Origin: JAYEIA01 sp034659855
GTDB taxonomy: Bacteria > Bacteroidota > Bacteroidia > Bacteroidales > JAADGE01
Reading direction: 5' to 3'
Length of the DNA stretch: 5,672 nt
Assembly: GCA_034659855.1 (NCBI GenBank)
Contig: JAYEIA010000303.1
Location: 1 to 5,672 of the forward strand
The first letter of the stretch is position 1, and each line of letters starts with the position of its first letter. Under the pieces are notes generated by a model, which saw only the letters and a list, made by a program, of their open reading frames with translations, was not told where the DNA came from and did not search any database. Below are positions 1-5,512 of the stretch, one piece after another. The translations under genes and the position numbers were made by a program.

Positions 1-209
1 ATGTCAGAGAAATACAAAATTATAGATAGAGACAGCAAATGACGTATAATTAATGTCAAAAGTAAATAAATTTGAAAAAGTAATTAGGCAGGTAGAAGGC
101 ACTCGTTACAAACGAGCGACAGCGGGGCACTCGTTACAAACGAACGCCGGCGGGGCACTCGTTACAAACGAACGCCGGCGGGGCACTCGTTACAAACGAG
201 CACCGGCGG
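1..209 (+). repeat. Repeat B, copy 1: RAYT-like vestige plus four 28-bp tandem hairpin units
   Basis: Positions 1-125 match 2496-2620 with only three mismatches, so this is one copy of a dispersed repeat; it is cut by the window edge on the left. It begins with a 13-codon frame (1-42, MSEKYKIIDRDSK, then TGA) resembling the N-terminus of Bacteroidota REP-associated tyrosine transposases. Four tandem units of exactly 28 bp follow (98-125, 126-153, 154-181, 182-209), each starting GGCACTCGTTACAAACGA and able to form a CTCGTT/AACGAG-type stem with an ACA loop. Units 2 and 3 are identical (right arm AACGAA, then CGCCGGCGG). A 53-codon frame (53-214) runs through the array; because 28 is not a multiple of three, the units are read in successive frames, so it is probably not a real gene. 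The transposase link is inference from a very short peptide. Confidence 0.85.
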
Positions 210-291
210 GGTAAAAATCGCATCCCAAATAACGAATTGTAAAAGACTAAACCCAAAAAAACGGCAACAATTAAAAACGAAAAAAAATAAA

Positions 292-321
292 TTGTTAATA
301 ACTTTTATCTTTCTATCTTTG
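292..321 (+). promoter_or_regulatory. Bacteroidota-type promoter for the 368-727 gene
   Basis: A TTG at 292-294 is followed after 19 nt by TATCTTTG at 314-321, matching the Bacteroidota sigma-ABfr pattern (TTG about 19-21 nt before TAnnTTTG). This would place the transcript start near 328, about 40 nt before the ATG at 368. The -33 box lies in the right arm of a 7-bp inverted repeat (AACAATT 266-272, AATTGTT 290-296), which could be an operator or chance in AT-rich DNA. Confidence 0.6.
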
Positions 322-367
322 ATACTGATTAGTTACTGTAATTCAAAATTAAAAACATATTACAACA

Positions 368-727
368 ATGAAAACAATTCAATACAAAGGAAAAACAATT
401 TACATTAATGATTGGAAAAATTTAAAAAATTCGGATCAATTTAAACCTAAAATTGAAGAAGGAAACAAAAACACCCAAGCTCTTATTGAACAAGGCAAAA
501 CAAACATTCTGACATTGACAGACATTACCGGTTCATTTGTTTTTGGAGATACAGTTCAATTGTTAAACCAAGCAAGTAAATTAGCAAATGGCATTACAAA
601 AAAATCTGCAACAGTCGGACTAACCGGCGGGAAAAAAGTCATATTAAACAGTATAAATGTATTTGCAAAATCAGATGTAAAAGCATTCAACACAATTGAA
701 GAAGCAAAAGAATGGTTGGTAAAATAA
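368..727 (+). CDS. SpoIIAA-like / STAS-SEC14 domain small protein
   Basis: This 119-residue, probably cytoplasmic protein has no signal peptide or membrane segment. The body (about residues 35-119) reads like the SpoIIAA-like (STAS/SEC14-type) small-protein family: a beta strand NILTLTDITG at 46-55, a helix about 60-75, a strand at 81-86 (ATVGLTG), a helix KKVILNSINVF at 89-99, and a closing helix with the typical acidic-rich ending TIEEAKEWL at 109-117. Family members are uncharacterised, so no reaction can be assigned. The ATG at 368 is chosen because it follows a good promoter and gives a full-length product; there is no Shine-Dalgarno, as is usual in Bacteroidota. It stands alone, with repeat B upstream and a hairpin 45 nt downstream. 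The gene call is firm; the family call rests on pattern recognition and should be confirmed by a profile search. Confidence 0.75.
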   Translation: MKTIQYKGKTIYINDWKNLKNSDQFKPKIEEGNKNTQALIEQGKTNILTLTDITGSFVFGDTVQLLNQASKLANGITKKSATVGLTGGKKVILNSINVFAKSDVKAFNTIEEAKEWLVK

Positions 728-737
728 TTGAATTTCG

Positions 738-830
738 CATAATAAAAACAGACTAATAATTTGATAGTGAAAAAGCGAAGTTAAAAACTTCGCTTTGTAG
801 TTATTTCTTTATTTTGAAGCAGACTCTGCT
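738..830 (+). repeat. Repeat A, copy 1
   Basis: These 93 bp align without gaps to 2346-2438 with about a dozen mismatches, in the same orientation. Both copies follow a + strand gene, 11 nt and 79 nt after its stop codon respectively. This copy keeps a perfect hairpin in its centre. It ends in CTCTGCT and then runs into unrelated sequence, whereas copy 2 runs straight into the REP-like hairpin, so copy 1 looks like a truncated form of a larger unit. Confidence 0.8.
772..796 (+). terminator. Hairpin downstream of the 368-727 gene, likely bidirectional terminator
   Basis: A perfect 9-bp stem, AAAGCGAAG (772-780) with CTTCGCTTT (788-796), encloses the 7-nt loop TTAAAAA. It lies 45 nt after the stop codon of the 368-727 gene. 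There is no strong T-run on the + strand, but the opposite strand continues with CTTTTTC, so termination may be partial or in the other direction. Most of the mismatches between the two repeat A copies fall in this stem, and the copy-2 stem is degraded. Confidence 0.5.
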
Positions 831-989
831 GAGCGAGGTATAAAATAAAACCTGAACCGAGTGAAGCAAGCTCACGAATACCTTTAAAAAATTAAAAATG
901 AATGAGTAAATTTTTAAACAAAACCCTGATAAATTTTAAAAAAAATCTATTTTTGAGACCTAAATAATAAACAAATTTTTATTAACAAC
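831..989. other. AT-rich spacer with no recognisable gene
   Basis: No frame of useful length, RNA gene or clear repeat is visible here. The only candidate signal is TATTTTTG at 948-955, which fits the TAnnTTTG -7 box, but the -33 position offers only CTG (926-928, 19 nt spacing). If real, it would be a promoter about 200 nt ahead of the permease gene at 1155, reading first through the permease remnant. Confidence 0.35.
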
Positions 990-1083
990 CTTGTGATACT
1001 TAACAGACGAGCTAAAACCATACGGATACATTCTTGGAGTGGAACAACATAGATTTGATTTTAAAAAATTTAAAAAAAATTAA
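990..1083 (+). pseudogene. C-terminal remnant of a second AI-2E family permease
   Basis: Reading from 1006, the frame gives DELKPYGYILGVE followed by a lysine/phenylalanine-rich tail and a TAA at 1081-1083. This matches the C-terminus of the intact permease just downstream (VPKLEPYGYILGID, residues 334-347, then a basic tail). Nucleotide similarity continues leftwards to TGTGAT at 992-997, corresponding to the CD codons of the intact gene, but with two extra bases, which break the frame; a TGA lies at 994-996. Nothing further upstream resembles the permease. The remnant probably records an ancient tandem duplicate or related permease gene whose body has been lost. The tail has diverged strongly from the neighbour, so this is not a recent duplication. 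Confidence 0.7.
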
Positions 1084-1088
1084 CCGTT

Positions 1089-1129
1089 TAATCAGTTAGT
1101 GGGTTAACTCAAAACCGGTCGACTGATTA
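1089..1129. repeat. Short inverted repeat upstream of the AI-2E gene
   Basis: TAATCAGT (1089-1096) and ACTGATTA (1122-1129) form an 8-bp inverted repeat with a 25-nt spacer, ending 25 nt before the permease ATG. The same stretch also holds two near copies of TTAACTC followed by an A-rich run (1104 and 1128). It could be a regulatory site or simply a remnant of decayed sequence. Confidence 0.3.
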
Positions 1130-1154
1130 ACTCGAAACTCAAAAACCTCTTATT

Positions 1155-2267
1155 ATGGACAAATATTTAAGCACTATACTAAAAGTAACATTAACATTAT
1201 TCTTTTTTATAATGTCATTTTTTGTGTTAATTGTCGGTAAAAACTTCCTATATCCATTAGCATTGGCAATGCTTTTAACGTATTTATTAACTCCGGCTGT
1301 TAATTTTTTCGAAAAAAAGATGAAATTCCCACGATTACTTGCAATATTTTTAACTATAATTATAGGTTTAGCACTGATAACAGGAATAGGCAAAATAATT
1401 TTAATACAAGTAAAAGTATTTATCACAGATTTTCCGGAAATAAAAGACCAAGCACTAACCAACATAAACAGTTTACAAATATTTATTGCCGACACATTCG
1501 GATATTCCATTGAGATTCAGAAAGATTGGGTTCAATTACAATTAAGCGATTTTTTGGAAACAAGTAATGCTTTCTTCAAAAATGTACTAAAATCTATGAC
1601 CGGAACACTCGGACGAATGATATTTATCCCAATATTTATGTTCTTTATGCTATTTTATAGAGACAGAGGAAGAGAATTTTTCTTGAAAGCATCAAAAAAT
1701 AACACAAAGTTTACGGAAGAATTATTAGACGAAGTATCTAAAGTTACTGTTAAATACATGTTAGGCGTACTAACAGTAGTTGCAATATTAGCAGTTTCTC
1801 ATTCGGTGGCATTAAGTATTATAGGCGTTAAATATGCAATATTTTTAGGAATTATGGCTGCAACCATTTCAGTTATTCCATACTTTGGAACAATTGCGAG
1901 TACTGTTATACCTCTTAGCTTTTCATTAATATTAGCCGATAACCCATACGAACCAATGTGGATTGTTATATATTTTTTGTTCATCAACTTTATTGAAAAC
2001 AATATTTTAACCCCTAAAATTACCGGGGGAAACGTTCACTTAAATCCACTTGTTACCATTTTAGGATTAATTCTTGGTGCAACAATTTGGGGAATCCCCG
2101 GTATGATTATAGTAATTCCTGTTTTGGGAGTAATAAAAGTTATTTGTGATAATGTACCGAAACTTGAACCTTATGGATATATTTTGGGTATTGATAATAG
2201 ACCCGGTAGATTTAATGAATTACGCGAAAAAATAGCCAAAAAGAAAAAGAAAGAGCAAAATAATTGA
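1155..2267 (+). CDS. AI-2E family transporter (PerM/YdiK-type permease)
   Basis: This 370-residue inner-membrane protein has the length and layout of the AI-2E family: hydrophobic segments at about 9-29, 31-48, 60-88, 150-168, 203-224, 226-260, 268-283 and 297-330, with a soluble region at about 90-145. Hallmarks are IPYFGT (241-246), the ENNILTPKITGG motif (281-292) and the following glycine-rich segment ending GIPGMIIVIPVLGV (313-326). The tail is strongly basic (KKKKKEQNN). The family is named for putative autoinducer-2 export, but members also include ion antiporters and many of unknown substrate, so no substrate is assigned. The ATG at 1155 gives a normal N-terminus starting just before the first membrane helix. 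No convincing promoter is seen immediately upstream. A remnant of a related gene precedes it, and a composite repeat follows it. Confidence 0.92.
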   Translation: MDKYLSTILKVTLTLFFFIMSFFVLIVGKNFLYPLALAMLLTYLLTPAVNFFEKKMKFPRLLAIFLTIIIGLALITGIGKIILIQVKVFITDFPEIKDQALTNINSLQIFIADTFGYSIEIQKDWVQLQLSDFLETSNAFFKNVLKSMTGTLGRMIFIPIFMFFMLFYRDRGREFFLKASKNNTKFTEELLDEVSKVTVKYMLGVLTVVAILAVSHSVALSIIGVKYAIFLGIMAATISVIPYFGTIASTVIPLSFSLILADNPYEPMWIVIYFLFINFIENNILTPKITGGNVHLNPLVTILGLILGATIWGIPGMIIVIPVLGVIKVICDNVPKLEPYGYILGIDNRPGRFNELREKIAKKKKKEQNN

Positions 2268-2345
2268 AATTAAAATTATAAGATACTTATTTTATGTTTT
2301 TCGGTGTTTGTAGGTTTTGTTTGCGTTCCTTAACTACTATTTTTC

Positions 2346-2438
2346 CATAGTAAAAACAGACTATCAATTTGATAATGAAAAAGTGAAGTTAAAAACTTCG
2401 TCTATCAGTTATTTCTTTATTTTAAAGCAGACTCCGCT
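2346..2438 (+). repeat. Repeat A, copy 2
   Basis: This is the gap-free direct counterpart of 738-830. Its central stem is degraded: only GAAG/CTTC around the TTAAAAA loop plus two wobble pairs remain. It abuts the REP-like hairpin on its right, and that hairpin leads into repeat B, so A, hairpin and B appear to form one composite unit at 2346-2742. Confidence 0.8.
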
Positions 2439-2462
2439 TGCACTCGTTTGTAACGAGTGCAA
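2438..2462. repeat. REP-like perfect hairpin
   Basis: TTGCACTCGTT (2438-2448) pairs perfectly with AACGAGTGCAA (2452-2462) around a 3-nt TGT loop. The core is the reverse complement of the units tandemly repeated at 98-209 and 2593-2742, which have an ACA loop, so it is an inverted family member placed 33 nt before the RAYT-like vestige start. A hairpin in one orientation before the transposase start and others after it is the layout known for RAYT genes flanked by REP sequences. Confidence 0.75.
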
Positions 2463-2495
2463 CGAAACAAACATAAAATGAAAGAACAATAAACA

Positions 2496-2742
2496 ATGTC
2501 AGAGAAATACAAAATTATAGATAGAGACAGCAAATGACGTATAATTAATGTCAAATGTAAATAAATTTGAAAAAGCTATTAGGCAGGTAGAAGGCACTCG
2601 TTACAAACGAGCGACAGCGGAAAGCACTCGTTACAAACGAGCGACAGCGGAAAGCACTCGTTACAAACAAGCAACAGCGGAAAGCACTCGTTACAAACGA
2701 GCACCGGCGGAAGGCACTCGTTACAAACGAGCACCGGCGGAA
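2496..2742 (+). repeat. Repeat B, copy 2: RAYT-like vestige plus five 30-bp tandem hairpin units
   Basis: The first 42 bp (13 codons and TGA) are identical to positions 1-42, and the match continues to 2620 with three mismatches. Five units of exactly 30 bp follow: 2593-2622, 2623-2652, 2653-2682, 2683-2712 and 2713-2742. Each is a 28-bp unit of copy 1 plus AA at its end. Because 30 is a multiple of three, a 75-codon frame (2548-2775) reads as a decapeptide repeat, TRYKRATAES with variants. Open frames also appear on the opposite strand for the same periodic reason, so openness is weak evidence of coding. No start signal or promoter supports translation. Unit 3 carries a stem-breaking change (AACAAG). 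First and last units of both copies share the same right-hand variants (GCGACAGCGG first, GCACCGGCGG last). Confidence 0.85.
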
Positions 2743-2775
2743 CGGAAGCAAAACAACTTCGCCAAACTATCATAA

Positions 2776-2960
2776 TTTATTTCGTATCCGTTCTTTAATA
2801 CAATAGTTTGTTAAATTTTTATAATTACCTGATATTCAGCGTTTTATGATGCAAGTCGTAAGCGAGTTATAGTATTGACTATTACGTACTTAGTTCGTAA
2901 TTACCTGCGGTGAGGGCTTCGCCGTTCGTAATTAATAATTCGTAATTTAACGAAGTGTTG
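2776..2960. repeat. Convergent spacer with three TTCGTAATT copies and a small hairpin
   Basis: This spacer separates the + strand repeat block from the end of rarA. TTCGTAATT occurs at 2894-2902, 2925-2933 and 2939-2947. Between the first two lies a hairpin, CGGTGA (2908-2913) with TCGCCG (2919-2924, one wobble pair) and a 5-nt loop. It begins 37 nt beyond the rarA stop codon and could help end rarA transcription, but no T-run follows it on the - strand. The rest (2776-2880) shows nothing recognisable. Confidence 0.4.
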
Positions 2961-4208
2961 TTAATAATCATACTTTTTCCACATAGCTTTAAGTTGAGCC
3001 CTTGACTTATTTTCATGCGGATTATTTTGTGGTTGGTATATCGCTTGGCCTGTAATTTCATCGGGCATAAACTCCATATCCGTAAAGTTGCCCTTGTGGG
3101 CATGTGCATATTTGTAATCTTTGCCGTAACCCAATTCTTTCATAAGCTTAGTGGGCGAATTTCTCAAGGGCAGAGGAACCGATAAATTGCCGGTTTCACG
3201 CACCAAAGCTTGTGCATCTTTTATGGCTTGATAAGCCGAATTACTCTTGGGTGAGTTGGCCAAATAAATGACGGCTTGAGATAAAATAATTCGCGATTCG
3301 GGAAACCCGATTTTGTTCACTGCATCAAAACAATTATTGGCCAGCAATAACGCATTCGGATTGGCCAACCCAATATCTTCGGAAGCGAGTATCAATAATC
3401 GGCGGGCAATAAACTTGGGGTCTTCCCCACCCTCTATCATTCGGGCCAACCAATAGACCCCGGCATTGGGGTCGCTGCCTCGAATTGATTTTATAAAAGC
3501 CGAAATAATATCATAATGCATCTCCCCGCTTTTGTCATAAGCCACCAACTTTTGTTGCAAAAGAGATGTAACTAATTTATCATCAACGACTATCTCATTT
3601 CCGGAAGAAGAGGCATTGATCAAACCCAAAATATTATAAAGTTTTCGGGCATCGCCGCCGGCATATCTAAAAAGTGCTTTCTTCTCTTTAAACCGGAATG
3701 TTTTTTTCTTCAGCTCAACATCATGAGTAACCGCTCGCTCGAGAATTTGCTCCAATTCCTCCAAAGAAAGAGAATTGAGTACATAAACTTGACTTCGAGA
3801 CAAAAGCGGTGTAATGACCTCGAAAGACGGATTTTCGGTAGTCGCACCAATCAAAGTAACCACCCCTTCTTCTACGGCTCCCAACAAGGAATCCTGCTGA
3901 GACTTGCTGAAGCGATGAATTTCATCTATAAACAAAATAGGATTCGGTCGGGAAAAGAACTGTTGTTTTGAGGCTTTTTCGATAACTTCGCGTACCGCTT
4001 TTACACCGGAGCTAACGGCACTCAACACATGAAACGGCCGATCTAATTCATTGGCAATAATTTTTGCAAGCGTAGTTTTTCCGACCCCCGGCGGCCCCCA
4101 CAAAATGAACGACGGCAAATCGCCGGATTCTATAAACATACGCAAAGGCGCCCCTTCCCCAACAAGCTGAGCCTGTCCGATATAATCGACCAACTTTTTC
4201 GGTCGCAT
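2961..4208 (-). CDS. rarA: Replication-associated recombination protein A (RarA/MgsA), AAA+ ATPase
   Basis: RarA is a cytoplasmic AAA+ ATPase, related to clamp-loader subunits and eukaryotic WRNIP1/Mgs1, that acts on DNA at stalled replication forks. Counting from the ATG at 4208 (415 residues): Walker A GPPGVGKT at 38-45, Walker B LFIDEIH at 92-98, sensor-1 region GATTENPSF at 121-129, GGDAR at 184-188, then the oligomerisation/C-terminal domain with RGSDPNAGVYWLARMIEGG (243-261), ASEDIGLANP (275-284), LPLRNSPTKLMKELGYG (346-362) and a closing basic helix. The frame stays open upstream to 4247 and encodes ANKPLAER directly before MRPK, which matches the conserved family start (PLAERMRP). No ATG, GTG or TTG lies in that extension; an ATC at 4235-4233 sits where the family's ATG is expected. 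The gene therefore starts at 4208, losing a few conserved residues, or uses a near-cognate codon. Its coding sequence is visibly richer in G+C than its neighbours. Confidence 0.95.
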   Translation of the reverse strand: MRPKKLVDYIGQAQLVGEGAPLRMFIESGDLPSFILWGPPGVGKTTLAKIIANELDRPFHVLSAVSSGVKAVREVIEKASKQQFFSRPNPILFIDEIHRFSKSQQDSLLGAVEEGVVTLIGATTENPSFEVITPLLSRSQVYVLNSLSLEELEQILERAVTHDVELKKKTFRFKEKKALFRYAGGDARKLYNILGLINASSSGNEIVVDDKLVTSLLQQKLVAYDKSGEMHYDIISAFIKSIRGSDPNAGVYWLARMIEGGEDPKFIARRLLILASEDIGLANPNALLLANNCFDAVNKIGFPESRIILSQAVIYLANSPKSNSAYQAIKDAQALVRETGNLSVPLPLRNSPTKLMKELGYGKDYKYAHAHKGNFTDMEFMPDEITGQAIYQPQNNPHENKSRAQLKAMWKKYDY

Positions 4209-4275
4209 CCGTTCTGCTAATGGTTTATTGGCGATAACTAATATTTAAGTTCTTAGTTCGTGAACAGAATTGTGG

Positions 4276-4334
4276 CGTTTTATTTTTGTAGAGTGTCGGG
4301 AGCAAAGCGACCAAAACACTACAAAAATAAAATG
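4276..4334. terminator. Long inverted repeat between the HEPN gene and rarA, terminator-like
   Basis: TTTTATTTTTGTAG (4278-4291) pairs perfectly with CTACAAAAATAAAA (4319-4332); the helix extends outward by a G-T wobble and a C-G pair, and inward, past a 2-nt bulge, with TGT/ACA and GTCG/CGAC. Reading the - strand, it follows the HEPN stop codon by about 24 nt and precedes rarA by about 40 nt. The A/T-rich arms put a T-run on the 3' side in either direction, so a bidirectional terminator insulating rarA is plausible. A small non-autonomous mobile repeat is an alternative. Confidence 0.5.
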
Positions 4335-4357
4335 ACAGCAAACCTGATGATATGATT

Positions 4358-4756
4358 CTAATTTTCTTTCATTAATGACGCTTTTGTTTTTCGAAAAATA
4401 TAAGATGCAAAATCATAAAGTTCTTTGGCTTCATTTATACTTGGTTTTCCTTCGGGTAACATTCCGATATCTCCGGGATACCTTGTTTCCGTATAAACTG
4501 TATCAGTCTTTTCTAACATATCTTCATCAACCGTATAATCAATAAACTTAATAATTTTATTATACAATCGCATAAGATTATGTATTCTTAACACTTTTAA
4601 TTCATTTTCTTCAAAAATTGCTTTGAAGCATTTTTCAACTGTCTATTGTGCATGAAATGCAACACTATTTGTAAGAAATTCATCGTCAAGTAATTTCGTG
4701 CAAGTTTTTAAATCTATTTCGGCATAACTAAGCCAACTTTGGGTTATTGTTTTCAT
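4358..4756 (-). pseudogene. HEPN-domain protein (partner of the nucleotidyltransferase) with one in-frame stop
   Basis: Read from the ATG at 4756, the frame encodes MKTITQSWLSYAEIDLKTCT and on to FHAQ, meets TAG at 4645-4643 (codon 38), then continues in the same frame with TVEKCFKAIFEEN and ends at 4358, 132 codons in all. The whole reads as a HEPN domain (PF05168 type): W-x2-YAE-x-DL near the start, FHAQ[Q]-x-VEK-x-FKA across the stop, the HNL motif at 59-61 in the place of the family's HDL, and TRYPGD near 91-96. The family usually has Q at the stop, so a CAG-to-TAG change is the simplest explanation. The remaining 78-codon frame from GTG (4594) lacks the first helices. The start overlaps the nucleotidyltransferase gene by 29 nt, indicating translational coupling. 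The RNase motif R-x4-6-H of HepT-type toxins is not evident, as is common in this subfamily. Confidence 0.85.
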
Positions 4757-5084
4757 ATATTTTTTTCCCGTTTGTTAATATCTCTTTTGCAAAACTACTA
4801 TTTAATTCCTTGAATTTTTGAAACATAGGACGTGAATATACTAATAAATCAATAGGCACTTTCTTTGCTGTTTCTCTAATTATTTTTTTTATTGACAAAC
4901 GAAATTCTAAACGTTCCGAAAATGTTTTGGGCATAAAATCATCTTCTGTTACTACGAGAATGTCAATATCGCTGTCTTCGTTTGGTGTACCATAAGCATA
5001 TGAACCAAATAAAATAATAAGATAGGGATTTATTGTTTTTAATTTATTGATTATTTCTTGTATGTAGTTTTCTTTGCTTTTCAT
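4728..5084 (-). CDS. MNT-type minimal nucleotidyltransferase, antitoxin-like partner of HEPN protein
   Basis: This 118-residue cytoplasmic protein is a minimal nucleotidyltransferase of the pol-beta superfamily. The signature GS-x10-DxD is intact: G27-S28, then D39 and D41 within GSYAYGTPNEDSDIDILV (27-44); the likely third acidic residue is D79 in the strand VPIDLLV (76-82). The catalytic site looks complete. Length and architecture match genes paired with HEPN proteins. In MntA/HepT modules the nucleotidyltransferase neutralises the HEPN RNase by adding AMP to it; whether this pair does so is inference. The gene starts 9 nt after the ankyrin frame ends and overlaps the HEPN gene by 29 nt, so all three were probably one transcript. 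No TAnnTTTG-type promoter was found just upstream. With the HEPN partner interrupted, this may be an orphan antitoxin-like gene. Confidence 0.9.
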   Translation of the reverse strand: MKSKENYIQEIINKLKTINPYLIILFGSYAYGTPNEDSDIDILVVTEDDFMPKTFSERLEFRLSIKKIIRETAKKVPIDLLVYSRPMFQKFKELNSSFAKEILTNGKKIYENNNPKLA

Positions 5085-5093
5085 AATTATTTA

Positions 5094-5512
5094 TTATTTC
5101 AGAAACCTTAACTTTGGGATATTAAAATCAGCTCCTTTTTGAATAATAAGTTTTGCTGTTTCATTGTTATCACTTAAGATTGCTGTTAAAAGTGCTGTTT
5201 TTTTGTATTTATATCAGCACCGTTCTCAATTAAAAATTTGACTTCGTGTTTCTCCATTTTTTTATTTATATGTAATGTTTTTTTTGAGCATATAAATATA
5301 GCTAAAAAAAAAGACTCCTTATTATAATAATGTATAAATGCAGACTTCGTCTGTTTTAATATAAAAAAATGGACATTGTGTATAATTGCAAATGCCTGAA
5401 TACCTGACAAAACAAATTTTGAAACAAATTCACACCCATCACCATCTATCTCACTATCAGATATTTGGGCTTTTGTAAATAATGCCTGTGCCAAAATATA
5501 TCGCAAAATCAT
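5094..5512 (-). pseudogene. Ankyrin-repeat protein, frameshifted
   Basis: Two frames on the - strand together give ankyrin repeats. The first (5512-5186) ends in TLHINKKMEKHEVKFLIENG and ADINTKK, then a meaningless QHF and a stop. Shifting frame at a run of seven A residues (plus-strand T run 5198-5204) continues as TALLTAILSDNNETAKLIIQ, KGADFN and IPKLRFLK, stopping at 5094. These are the classic ankyrin elements (T-A-L near the start, K-LI---GADIN at the end). One missing A in the run restores the frame. Residues 1 to about 78 of the first frame (ISDSEIDGDGCEFV and following) are not recognised and may be non-ankyrin sequence or chance. Ankyrin repeats mediate protein-protein contacts; no partner can be named. 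The frame ends 9 nt before the nucleotidyltransferase ATG. Confidence 0.65.

Noticed and set aside
98..209. Tandem array as a CRISPR
   Set aside because: Units are contiguous 28-bp or 30-bp tandem repeats with no unique spacers, and no cas gene is present.
1139..1510. 123-codon open frame on the - strand
   Set aside because: It lies opposite the N-terminal half of the intact AI-2E permease and shows no family resemblance; it is a shadow frame.
2551..2773. Two - strand open frames across the 30-bp array
   Set aside because: They arise from the 30-bp periodicity, which keeps every stop-free frame open; they encode only the repeat in reverse.
2882..3109. 75-codon - strand frame at the rarA 3' end
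   Set aside because: It overlaps the rarA C-terminus in another frame and otherwise reads TTCGTAATT repeats as peptide.
3723..3971. 82-codon + strand frame inside rarA
   Set aside because: It lies entirely opposite the conserved AAA+ domain coding region.
4322..4329. TATTTTTG on the - strand as a rarA promoter
   Set aside because: The nearest TTG is only 9 nt upstream instead of about 19-21, and the box is part of the inverted-repeat arm.
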